A stretch of DNA of 13,522 nt, taken from NCBI GenBank assembly GCA_023430975.1, contig JAEYYB010000092.1:1-13522 (forward strand). Direction: 5' to 3'. The first letter of the stretch is position 1. Each line of letters opens with the position of its first letter. The stretch is from Bacillota bacterium (lineage in GTDB: Bacteria > Bacillota > Clostridia > Acetivibrionales > DSM-2933). Below the pieces are notes generated by a model. That model was not told the DNA's origin and did no database searches. It was given only the letters and a program-made list of their open reading frames with translations. Below are positions 7,795-13,522 of this stretch, piece by piece. The position numbers and the translations under genes are program-made.

Positions 7795-7830
7795 ATGAAA
7801 ATAGCATTCGAAATTCTAAATAAGATTTAA
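7795..7830 (+). other. 11-codon ORF in the leader of the PHP gene
   Basis: ATG through TAA encodes MKIAFEILNKI. AGGGGTG sits seven bases upstream, inside the preceding hairpin. It may be a leader peptide or the scar of a deleted gene. At this length coding cannot be shown. Confidence 0.2.
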
Positions 7831-7883
7831 GATTTTTAATGCTCTAAAGCAGTGAAATAAGGATTTTACTGGAGGGTAATCAT

Positions 7884-8435
7884 ATGCAGGATTGGCATAG
7901 CCACTCAAATTTTAGCGATGGTGATGACTCAATAGCGGAACTTGTTGAAAATGCGTTTAGATATAAGATAACTGAATTTGCTGTCTCTGACCATTATCAT
8001 ATGATAAAGGATTTTGAACAATATCATGAAGAATTGAGCAGATACCCAATTAGTAAATCGGTAGAAATATATGCGCCGCACATCATTCAGGGTAAAGTTG
8101 ATGTTGAATGGTGCAATAAAAAACTGGATTTTGTGATAATTGAAGAATTACATAGAGTGCCCACTGATAGAACTATTGAAAAAATAAACATCCCAATTAT
8201 TGTTGCACATCCAGACCCAAGTATTATCCCTAAAATTGCAGGAATGAATATTTATTATGAAATTAATTTATCTCAGGGAATACCTGATAAAAAGGTGTTG
8301 CAGCAGTTAATAGATAATAAGATAAAGGTAACAGTTGGTAGTGACATACATAGTTTGATTGAATTCAATATGAATTTGCTAAACTATGCCAATAATATTG
8401 CAAATACAATTAATAATTCCATTAATCGTGACTAA
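7884..8435 (+). CDS. compact PHP-domain metal-dependent phosphoesterase
   Basis: This 183-residue protein has most of the PHP metal-site series in order: HSHSNFSDG (5-13, H5 and H7, D12), SDHYH (35-39, H37), EELH (87-90, H90), VAHPDP (107-112, H109) and GSDIH (152-156, D154 and H156). The Glu usually found in a GxE step before the central His is not in its usual context: the sequence reads GKVDVEW (70-76), and E75 may stand in. It is shorter than typical histidinol-phosphatase-like PHP proteins (around 250 residues or more), the loops being trimmed rather than the core lost. A GGAGGG ribosome-binding site (7871-7876) precedes the ATG. PHP enzymes hydrolyse phosphoesters, including histidinol phosphate and nucleic acids; the substrate here is unknown. 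It lies between the SIR2-GNAT unit and the immunity-like array and could belong to either. Confidence 0.75.
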   Translation: MQDWHSHSNFSDGDDSIAELVENAFRYKITEFAVSDHYHMIKDFEQYHEELSRYPISKSVEIYAPHIIQGKVDVEWCNKKLDFVIIEELHRVPTDRTIEKINIPIIVAHPDPSIIPKIAGMNIYYEINLSQGIPDKKVLQQLIDNKIKVTVGSDIHSLIEFNMNLLNYANNIANTINNSINRD

Positions 8436-8497
8436 AGAATAAGGCTGATTTTGAGAGTTTTGACTGCTTAAAGTACATTTGAAATGAGGTTAAATGC

Positions 8498-8902
8498 TTG
8501 GAAAGAGTGTTATTACAGAACGATAATTATATAATAACTCATGAATTTGAAGTTGTGAGCTTAACAATAAAAAAAGTTGGAAAAGAAGTTGTCATTGGAG
8601 ATTTCTATGGAGACCCTACATCAGCATTTATATCAAATGATGAAAGTTATTGTGTTGTTGGAGGATGTGGGATTATCATTTACTATTTAAAAGAGCCATT
8701 TATTGAATTTGAATATAATAAGGTTTCAGAGCAATGGAAAGAGGTCTTTAGAAATCCCAACGATATTTGGTGGATAGATAATATTACAGAGGGTTCAAGT
8801 ACGAGTAAATTTAGGTTTTATGTGGATGAAAATGATGACCACTTACATGCTGGTATTTATGAAATAGATGCATTTACTTTTAAATTCGTTAAGCTGGAGT
8901 AA
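8498..8902 (+). CDS. small hypothetical protein, immunity-like
   Basis: This 134-residue protein has no signal peptide or membrane segment. Recognisable stretches are GDFYGDP (34-40), CVVGGCGIIIYYL (52-64), QWKEVF (79-84) and WWID (91-94). The composition is acidic and aromatic, with alternating short strands. I recall similar proteins next to polymorphic-toxin loci in Bacillota, but cannot name a characterised family. The start is a TTG with ATGAGGT (8484-8490) seven bases upstream. The ATG at 8494 is in another frame and stops after ten codons. It is the first gene of the tandem array. The role in toxin immunity is inferred from size, composition and neighbours. Confidence 0.65.
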   Translation: MERVLLQNDNYIITHEFEVVSLTIKKVGKEVVIGDFYGDPTSAFISNDESYCVVGGCGIIIYYLKEPFIEFEYNKVSEQWKEVFRNPNDIWWIDNITEGSSTSKFRFYVDENDDHLHAGIYEIDAFTFKFVKLE

Positions 8903-8951
8903 AAAGATAAAGATTTGGTTTAATTGGATATTAGTGTGGTGGAGGCATATT

Positions 8952-8996
8952 ATGGTTATCATTGAAATTGAAGAGGCATTTGTCTTTATGAGATAA
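8952..8996 (+). other. 14-codon ORF with a strong ribosome-binding site
   Basis: GGAGG (8941-8945) lies six bases before an ATG encoding MVIIEIEEAFVFMR and then TAA. It occupies the 130-base gap between two array genes. It is probably the surviving start of a decayed gene or a very small peptide, and is too short to judge. Confidence 0.25.
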
Positions 8997-9032
8997 ATAA
9001 GAACAGGATATTAATATGAGAGAAGGAATCTT

Positions 9033-9425
9033 ATGGCTAATGATAAATTTTGGTTTTTTATTGAAAAAGAATTGTATGAAATTACTATAATGCTAAAGGA
9101 CTCACTCAACTTACCACAATTCTATCGTGATTATGAAAATGAATGGGAGTGGTGTGAATCAGAAGAAAAAAATGAAGGGATATACTTTGATATAACAAGA
9201 GAACACAATTGGGAGCACGGGATATATAATTGTCCAGTAATACTTGTTATTAAAAAAGATGGAAAAGTCATTTCATCTCAAGACGAAATAGAGAACATTG
9301 CTATAAATATTGTAAATTGTTTGAAGGTAGATGTTTTTTATGGCATTGTAACTTTTTTGGAGGATTCGAAGTACAGTTATGATGTGAAAAGAAAATTTAA
9401 CTTAGATAATATAGCAGGTAGATAA
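9033..9425 (+). CDS. small acidic hypothetical protein, immunity-like
   Basis: This 130-residue cytosolic protein is rich in Glu, Asp, Trp and Tyr. It opens with FWFFIEKELYEIT (6-18), followed by an amphipathic segment LNLPQFYRDYENEWEW (26-41), then beta-type stretches GIYFDITREHN and CPVILVIKK, and ends with a helix and a strand. No catalytic motif is visible. The acidic, aromatic surface is what is expected of a protein that masks a basic nuclease toxin, but no named family is recognised. The ATG has AGAAGGAA upstream. Its stop codon overlaps the following ORF by one base (TAATG), and the next gene's ribosome-binding site starts two bases after the stop, so the two are co-translated. Confidence 0.65.
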   Translation: MANDKFWFFIEKELYEITIMLKDSLNLPQFYRDYENEWEWCESEEKNEGIYFDITREHNWEHGIYNCPVILVIKKDGKVISSQDEIENIAINIVNCLKVDVFYGIVTFLEDSKYSYDVKRKFNLDNIAGR

Positions 9426-9426
9426 T

Positions 9427-9431
9427 GGAGG
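9427..9431 (+). promoter_or_regulatory. ribosome-binding site that selects a GTG start
   Basis: GGAGG lies eight bases upstream of GTG at 9440. It overlaps the in-frame ATG at 9425, which has no motif of its own, so GTG is the more likely start. Confidence 0.55.
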
Positions 9432-9439
9432 AGAGTATT

Positions 9440-10162
9440 GTGGCGAAATTTTACAAGAAAAAGTCAAAGCATCCATATGAAAAACTGAATATGGGTATAA
9501 TTGAGCAGTATTCGATGAGTATTAAGAAAAGTGAGTTAGAGCATTGGTCAAAAGAGGGTTGGATTGAATCTCCAGACTTTGTTGATTTTCTTTATGAACC
9601 AGAGGAAGGTGAAACAGTTGTACTTGGTAAACCCAAAACAATTGTCGAGGTTGGACCTGAAAGTATAGTTGGAAGTAAAATAATAAAGTACTCAGGATGT
9701 TTAGGTTCATATGGCATGGGAGGACCTGGATTTTTTGGACTGCTACTTGAGAATTCTGATGGAAAAAAAGAATATCTTATTTATGCTGTATGGGCATCAG
9801 GGGAATATATTCTTATGGATGGAAGAGTAATTGAGGCTCATGCAGATTATTACGAACAGTTTCATCCATGGGTTTCACAATGGGCAAATGAAGGTATTGA
9901 AAATTGGGACGATTTATCATCTGCCATTGAAGGGGCTGTTATTGAAAGTGTTGAACTGCTTGATAATAAGTTTTGCATAATCATTAGAAAAGCCAATACT
10001 TCATACAAAATGGAGTTTTTTAGAAATGATGATAGATTGCCGCCGAATGGAAGTGGCGAAAGTAGAAAAGATGCATTTGATAAAGGTATAATTGGAGATT
10101 TAAAATACCATTTTAATTTGATGTTTAAAGATGAGTGTAATGTATTTATGAGTGAGATATAG
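9440..10162 (+). CDS. hypothetical protein with Gly-rich core, immunity-like
   Basis: This protein is 240 residues from the GTG at 9440, or 245 from the ATG at 9425. It begins with a basic tail (AKFYKKKSKH), then a mixed region. A distinctive core follows at about 80-135: KIIKYSGCLGSYGMGGPGFFG, then YLIYAVWASGEYILMDGRVIE and HADYYEQFHPW. The second half is alpha/beta with a long acidic C-terminus. The core is one I associate with uncharacterised proteins in toxin-immunity clusters, but I cannot give a family name. No signal peptide, membrane helix or catalytic triad is seen. It is coupled to the preceding gene by a one-base ORF overlap and followed by the CdiI-like gene after 26 bases, so these are likely one transcript. 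Confidence 0.65.
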   Translation: MAKFYKKKSKHPYEKLNMGIIEQYSMSIKKSELEHWSKEGWIESPDFVDFLYEPEEGETVVLGKPKTIVEVGPESIVGSKIIKYSGCLGSYGMGGPGFFGLLLENSDGKKEYLIYAVWASGEYILMDGRVIEAHADYYEQFHPWVSQWANEGIENWDDLSSAIEGAVIESVELLDNKFCIIIRKANTSYKMEFFRNDDRLPPNGSGESRKDAFDKGIIGDLKYHFNLMFKDECNVFMSEI

Positions 10163-10188
10163 TCATTGAGTTGAATGGGTGTGTTTAA

Positions 10189-10671
10189 ATGAAAGAATTT
10201 AATAGTAATGAGAGAAAAGAGAGGATTCAACAATTAATCGAAATTAACAAATTAAAACAAGGAAAACAATATAGTTTGATGTTTAAGGAATGTCTGGAAG
10301 CATTAAATCAAGATGTTGTTATTTTATCTGATTCTGAGTCCAATGAAATATATAAAAGGCTACAATTAGACTTTCCTTTTGAATCCTGGGGAAGAATCGC
10401 ATGGGACAAGATAAGAAACAAAGTAATGTTTGAAGATACGGCTGATATTCTACCTTTTTTTGAATCTAAAAGTAAGATAACTAATTTAAAAGTATATGTA
10501 TTATGGGGATATGGTGATGACCCCGTTATTCAAACAAATTTGAAAGATGTAATTAACGCAATTAGTGATATAAATGCTGTAGGTAGAGACCAGTGGTTGT
10601 ACTCTCCTGAAAATAAATATGTAATTGAATTTTATCACGAAGGAGAAATTATGGCATCAATAATAGAATAG
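10189..10671 (+). CDS. CdiI-like toxin-immunity protein
   Basis: This 160-residue protein, from about residue 31, follows the pattern I recall for CdiI_Ct-like immunity proteins of contact-dependent inhibition systems. A helix MFKECLEALNQDVVILSD is followed by FPFESWGRIAWDKI (62-75), the central VYVLWGYGDDPVIQTNL (102-118), and an end block DQWLYSPENKYVIEFYHEGE (134-153). Such proteins bind and neutralise the toxic tip of a delivered toxin in the cytoplasm. The N-terminal 30 residues form a charged helix that may be an extension; an internal ATG at 10279 is a possible later start. The ribosome-binding site before the ATG is weak (GGGTGTG). No CdiA-type or LXG toxin lies beside it, so it is an orphan here. 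The family call is by memory of motifs. Confidence 0.65.
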   Translation: MKEFNSNERKERIQQLIEINKLKQGKQYSLMFKECLEALNQDVVILSDSESNEIYKRLQLDFPFESWGRIAWDKIRNKVMFEDTADILPFFESKSKITNLKVYVLWGYGDDPVIQTNLKDVINAISDINAVGRDQWLYSPENKYVIEFYHEGEIMASIIE

Positions 10672-10742
10672 GTTACTGACAGTTGTTTTGGTAATTAAAC
10701 TGTTCAACATCACTTATTAATTAATGATAGGAGAACTATAGC

Positions 10743-11168
10743 ATGACAGCTAATAATGAACATCAAGATAGATTAAAAAAACACAAAGAAAAAGTAATGC
10801 AACGGGTACAACAAAAGCAGTTATATTCAGTCATGAATGATACAAAATGGAGAGAGTTGCAAAATGCAGTTAAGACACTGCAATTTCCACCACCATACCA
10901 GATTAAGTATGTCTGTGATGAAAACCCCTATCCAGAAACGTTTGATAGAGATGTATCGTATTGGGGTGACTGGAGCGGTGAAGGGTTACTGCCCTTTTTT
11001 GGAGTAGAATGGATATGTGTTAGACCAAGATATATAAAGTGTAGAGGAAAGCTTATAGATGATGAAATTATTGATGAAACTATTGAGTTTATTGCGATAA
11101 TGAATAATTTTTCAATCCCGTACATCGAAAAGGAAGGGGCTTATTATATTTATGGCTATAAGAAATGA
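10743..11168 (+). CDS. DUF6678-family protein, immunity-like
   Basis: This 141-residue protein has a charged N-terminal helix of about 28 residues, followed by the DUF6678 pattern: MNDTKWRELQNAV (31-43), FPPPYQIKYV (48-57), YWGDWSGEGLLPFFGVEWI (73-91), RPRYIKCRGKLIDDEIIDET (94-113) and IPYIEKEGAYYIYGY (125-139). The function of DUF6678 is not established as far as I know, and its members are common in Gram-positive immunity clusters (recalled). A good ribosome-binding site (AGGAGA) precedes the ATG. The family usually begins close to the MNDTKW block, so the basic N-terminal helix may be an addition. It sits in the same direction as its neighbours, 71 bases after the CdiI-like gene. Confidence 0.75.
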   Translation: MTANNEHQDRLKKHKEKVMQRVQQKQLYSVMNDTKWRELQNAVKTLQFPPPYQIKYVCDENPYPETFDRDVSYWGDWSGEGLLPFFGVEWICVRPRYIKCRGKLIDDEIIDETIEFIAIMNNFSIPYIEKEGAYYIYGYKK

Positions 11169-11208
11169 ATAAGATAATAACGTGAGAGGCTTTTAAGGGT
11201 GGTGTATT

Positions 11209-12150
11209 ATGTCTGTTAAAAGTGCTAAATACCCTGCAAATATGGTCTGTGACTTAAAAGAACATCTTGATGGGTATAAAATCGTTAATATATCTATAGG
11301 TGCCAATAACGGGTATTACATTTTAGCAGTTGATAATGTTCCTGAAAGAATAAACGGAATGTTTGTGCAAATTCAAACATCTGCCTTACATAATTACAAA
11401 GTAATAATTGTTCAATGGGACAATGTATACACGTTGAATATAGATAATCAAAAATGGAATTATCATTATGTTCAGCCTATAGGTGATGACAAAGTGATTC
11501 TCGCTTGTGCAAGGTTGAAATATTACGGGCGAAATAAATATGACTTAAATGGTAAGATATTTGATTTAAACGGTACTTTAATCAAAGAAATTTTGCTTGG
11601 TGATGGCATACAGGACATGAAGGTAACCGATAAGGATGTAATATGGACCTGTTACTTTGATGAAGGGGTATTTGGGAACTATGGCTGGAATGACCCTATT
11701 GGTGCAAATGGACTACGAGCCTGGAACCAGGATGGCGAAGCAGTTTACATTCACAATAATAGAGATGACAACTTTATTTGTGATTGTTATGCTCTCAACG
11801 TAGTCAATGATAATGAAGTTTGGTTTTATTATTACTGTGATTTTCAGCTAGGTAAAATCAAAGGCGGAAAAATAGATTATTATGACCCCAAAATATCTGG
11901 TGCAGATGGTTTTTTGATTTATGACAGATATGTTCTATTTAGAGGCGGATATAATAATCAGAACGAGTATCATTTATTGCATTTTGTAAAAGATGATAAG
12001 CTAAGAGAAGAAAGAACCATTACCTTTACCGATGAAGATGATAAAGTAATTGTAGCAGAAAATTATGACTGTAGTGGCTCAAAGCTTCTTTTGACGGTAG
12101 GGAGCAAATTGTATAATATTGATTTGATAGATATTATTTGGAAAGATTAG
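11209..12150 (+). CDS. beta-rich, propeller-like hypothetical protein
   Basis: This 313-residue protein appears to be almost all beta. It has repeated short strands separated by Gly/Asn/Asp turns, including KVILACARLKYYG, VIWTCYFDEGVFGNYGW (144-160), NEVWFYYYCDF and YVLFRGGYNNQNEYHLLHF, and ends with SKLLLTVGSKLYNIDL. This suggests a small beta-propeller built of WD/Kelch-like blades, with no recognisable repeat consensus. The FDEGVFGNYGW block is the most conserved-looking part and is familiar from uncharacterised proteins of Bacillota and Actinobacteria. No signal peptide is present, so it is cytosolic. It is much larger than the other array genes. It could bind a toxin domain as an immunity protein or be an unrelated scaffold. 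The start is an ATG behind GGGTGGTG. Confidence 0.6.
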   Translation: MSVKSAKYPANMVCDLKEHLDGYKIVNISIGANNGYYILAVDNVPERINGMFVQIQTSALHNYKVIIVQWDNVYTLNIDNQKWNYHYVQPIGDDKVILACARLKYYGRNKYDLNGKIFDLNGTLIKEILLGDGIQDMKVTDKDVIWTCYFDEGVFGNYGWNDPIGANGLRAWNQDGEAVYIHNNRDDNFICDCYALNVVNDNEVWFYYYCDFQLGKIKGGKIDYYDPKISGADGFLIYDRYVLFRGGYNNQNEYHLLHFVKDDKLREERTITFTDEDDKVIVAENYDCSGSKLLLTVGSKLYNIDLIDIIWKD

Positions 12151-12160
12151 ATGTATATCA

Positions 12161-12166
12161 GAGGTG
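12161..12166 (+). promoter_or_regulatory. ribosome-binding site that selects an ATG start
   Basis: GAGGTG lies six bases before ATG at 12173. The in-frame GTG at 12164 is part of this motif and so is unlikely to be the start. Confidence 0.6.
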
Positions 12167-12172
12167 AACAAG

Positions 12173-12721
12173 ATGACAAAAGCAGAGATGAAGGAAATGG
12201 TAAAAAACTGTATCGAACAAAGAAACCTTCTTAGGGTATTTTTTCTTTATGATGAGAATTTTTGGTGCTATTTTCCTCTTGTTTCGAATGATAAATTATT
12301 TTTAGGTGCAGAAGAAGATGATTTCATAATTGACGGTTATTCAATTCGTCGCTTTGTAGATGTTTCAAAAGTTCAGGTAAATGGTAATATGTGTATTAAG
12401 ATTCTTAAAGCTGAAGGAATAATAGATAGCATCAAAACCCCAAATGTAGATATTACAAATTGGGAAACGGTTTTTACATCTTTACAAAAAATGAATATAA
12501 ACGTTATTGTTGAAAATGAGAGCCTTAATGAAGATGAATGTGAATTTACAATAGGAAAAATAGATAGAGTATTTAAAAAATGTGTTTATATTTATCATTT
12601 TGATGCAGAGGGCATTTGGGATGATGAGCCGTATCGAATTCCATATACAGAAATTACAAGTGTTTCTTTTGGAACTCGGTATGTTGAAACTTTCTCAAAA
12701 TATCTAAGCGAATCACCATGA
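12173..12721 (+). CDS. conserved hypothetical protein, immunity-array member
   Basis: This protein is 182 residues from the ATG at 12173. An N-terminal helix (MTKAEMKEMVKNC) leads to a beta-rich body. It has two memorable blocks: LFLGAEEDDFIIDGYSIRRF (42-61) and HFDAEGIWDDEPYRIPYTEI (142-161), the latter followed by TSVSFGTRYVETFSKYL. The two blocks look like related beta-barrel units, each with an acidic turn and a return strand, so the protein may be a tandem of two small barrels. The pattern is familiar from hypothetical proteins of Bacillota, but no function is known to me. It is only 22 bases from the propeller-like gene and surely shares its transcript. A possible terminator follows. 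Confidence 0.65.
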   Translation: MTKAEMKEMVKNCIEQRNLLRVFFLYDENFWCYFPLVSNDKLFLGAEEDDFIIDGYSIRRFVDVSKVQVNGNMCIKILKAEGIIDSIKTPNVDITNWETVFTSLQKMNINVIVENESLNEDECEFTIGKIDRVFKKCVYIYHFDAEGIWDDEPYRIPYTEITSVSFGTRYVETFSKYLSESP

Positions 12722-12733
12722 AAGCTTAAATTA

Positions 12734-12767
12734 AGGAAATTGGTTTAATTCCTGATTCATCTTTTTT
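12734..12767 (+). terminator. possible terminator of the immunity-like array
   Basis: AGGAA-a-TT (12734-12741) pairs with AATTCCT (12747-12753), seven pairs with one bulged A and a five-base loop. A run of six T (12762-12767) begins eight bases further on. The stem is weak and the T-run somewhat distant, but the putative promoter just downstream fits an operon end here. Confidence 0.35.
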
Positions 12768-12823
12768 ATAATTATGAGGTTAATAAATGAAATAAGAATA
12801 ATTGATTTAAGTGATGGTGTGTT

Positions 12824-12853
12824 TTGGCGATAGTTCATTATTGATATTATTAT
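12824..12853 (+). promoter_or_regulatory. possible promoter of the last full gene
   Basis: TTGGCG (12824-12829), an 18-base spacer and TATTAT (12848-12853) make a moderate sigma-A match (4/6 and 5/6). Transcription would start about 20 bases before the ATG at 12879, leaving room for its CGGAGAA ribosome-binding site. Confidence 0.4.
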
Positions 12854-12878
12854 AAAATATGGTTATTCGGAGAATTTT

Positions 12879-13229
12879 ATGGAAATTAAAGAAATTGAGT
12901 TGACAATAAAAGAATATAGTTTATTAGAAAGGTCTCTCAGGGGTGATGTATCCTTATCTCACAAATTATGTAGAAATCAACCTATTAGTAAAAATCACTT
13001 AATAATGGAGTTATTGGAAGAAATACATAGTATTGAAAATGACAGAGGAGAATGCTCTCCTATAGAATTTAGAATGTATGAGCCTGGAAGAACTCTTCTA
13101 AAAATCATCACTGAAAAGATTTACCCAGGTAATGAAGATAAATATATTGAATGTTTGTCAGCAGATAATTTCGTTAATCTGAGGCTTGAAGAAAATGATA
13201 TTATGATAACTTTTAGAATTACACAGTGA
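12879..13229 (+). CDS. small hypothetical protein
   Basis: This 116-residue protein is not recognised as a named family. It is mainly helical in the first two thirds (IKEIELTIKEYSLLERSL at 3-20; a second helix IMELLEEIHSIEND), then has EFRMYEPGRTLLKIITEKIY (63-82) and a final strand pair NLRLEENDIMITFRI. It carries no signal peptide, no membrane helix and only two cysteines. The size, acidity and setting at the end of an immunity-like array suggest another immunity protein, but a unit with its own promoter and terminator could equally be unrelated. The start is an ATG behind CGGAGAA (12868-12874). Confidence 0.65.
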   Translation: MEIKEIELTIKEYSLLERSLRGDVSLSHKLCRNQPISKNHLIMELLEEIHSIENDRGECSPIEFRMYEPGRTLLKIITEKIYPGNEDKYIECLSADNFVNLRLEENDIMITFRITQ

Positions 13230-13230
13230 T

Positions 13231-13274
13231 TAAAAATAGCACTCGTAGGTTGTACATCCTGTGCCAGATTTTTA
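13231..13274. terminator. bidirectional terminator-like hairpin
   Basis: TAAAAAT (13231-13237) pairs with ATTTTTA (13268-13274). Inside, GCAC (13239-13242) pairs with GTGC (13261-13264) and AGG (13247-13249) with CCT (13258-13260), with small bulges. A-tract and T-tract flank a GC-containing stem, the usual form of a terminator working on both strands. It starts one base after the stop codon of the last full gene. Confidence 0.5.
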
Positions 13275-13301
13275 GTCATTTACAGGTATGGAGGTAAACA
13301 T

Positions 13302-13403
13302 TTGGTGGAGATTCTTATTGCACAAATTGCTAAAGAGGAAGTTTTGAACCCAACTTTTGAATTAACTAAGCAATTTCTAAGTGTTAATAATGTAGAAGTA
13401 TAG
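13302..13403 (+). CDS. 33-codon ORF with strong ribosome-binding site, possibly a broken gene
   Basis: GGAGGT (13290-13295) lies six bases before a TTG. The peptide contains EILIAQIAKEEVLNPTFELT (3-22) and ends LSVNNVEV before TAG. It has the amphipathic look of a real protein start. After the TAG the same frame stays open for another 28 codons, ending ...RIGKTHIEP and TGA at 13488-13490, so it may be a gene with a nonsense mutation or the first part of a decayed one. No family is recognised. Nothing else is seen from 13491 to the end of the window. Confidence 0.4.
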   Translation: MVEILIAQIAKEEVLNPTFELTKQFLSVNNVEV

Positions 13404-13522
13404 TCTCGGAAAGTAATTGGAAATAAGACTGAAAATAAAAATTTAGGATTAATTCATAAGAGAATAGGTAAAACCCATATTGAACCTTGATAAAAGTATA
13501 TTGTTACGATAGAGCAAATAAA

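Noticed and set aside
9862..10233. 123-codon minus-strand ORF
   Set aside because: It lies antisense to the end of the 9440 gene and start of the CdiI-like gene, has no good ribosome-binding site, and its translation is low-complexity Leu/Ser/Pro-rich, as expected of a shadow frame.
10679..10703. ACAGTT...AACTGT inverted repeat between the CdiI-like and DUF6678 genes
   Set aside because: It has six pairs with a 13-base loop and no T-run, and is expected by chance.
12774..12833. 19-codon ORF (starting MRLINEIR) and an ATG-AAA-TAA behind TGAGGT
   Set aside because: No ribosome-binding site precedes the longer ORF. The two-codon ORF is likely chance, or a scar too short to judge. The region fits better as terminator and promoter sequence.
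1..13522. CRISPR array, tRNA, rRNA, insertion sequence or integrase
   Set aside because: No regularly spaced repeats, cloverleaf, transposase motif or terminal inverted repeats with target duplications were seen on either strand.

Overview
The window is AT-rich, every convincing gene lies on the + strand, and most starts carry strong AGGAGG-type ribosome-binding sites, several of them at TTG or GTG. This points to a low-GC Gram-positive (Bacillota, in the Bacillus/Paenibacillus/Clostridia range). No housekeeping gene, tRNA, rRNA, transposase, integrase or CRISPR array was seen. The protein families are accessory ones tied to conflict: phage defence and inter-bacterial toxin immunity.

Left part (1-2761): a gene-free stretch with an extended -10 promoter is followed by three genes. 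They are a TraB/TIKI-like protein with paired GxxH motifs (364-1002), a DUF6602-type protein with a readable PD-(D/E)XK nuclease-like signature (1136-1957), and a DUF2310-type double zinc-ribbon protein (about 2000-2761).

Centre (2762-7883): a 256-base gap holds two overlapping sigma-A-like promoters and a perfect inverted repeat at the expected transcription start. These lead into a 1389-residue protein with an N-terminal SIR2 domain and about 1050 further residues that look mainly helical. Its stop codon overlaps the ribosome-binding site of a GNAT acetyltransferase gene, which ends in a hairpin. This SIR2-GNAT pair is the best candidate for an unusual defence system. By analogy with defence-associated sirtuins, the SIR2 domain would degrade NAD+ when the C-terminal region senses infection. 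The role of the GNAT is unknown. A second hairpin and an 11-codon ORF then lead to a compact PHP-domain phosphoesterase (7884-8435).

Right part (8498-13522): seven small or medium genes follow in tandem (8498, 9033, 9440, 10189, 10743, 11209, 12173), then an eighth (12879) with its own putative promoter and terminator. At least two resemble known immunity-type families: CdiI-like at 10189 and DUF6678 at 10743. The others are acidic, aromatic-rich proteins without signal peptides, as usual for cytosolic immunity proteins. No toxin gene is present, so this looks like an orphan immunity array that would protect against toxins delivered by neighbours. Short ORFs with good ribosome-binding sites in several gaps may be scars of lost genes. 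Functional assignments come from motif recognition by eye. Fold-level calls are firmer than role-level calls.
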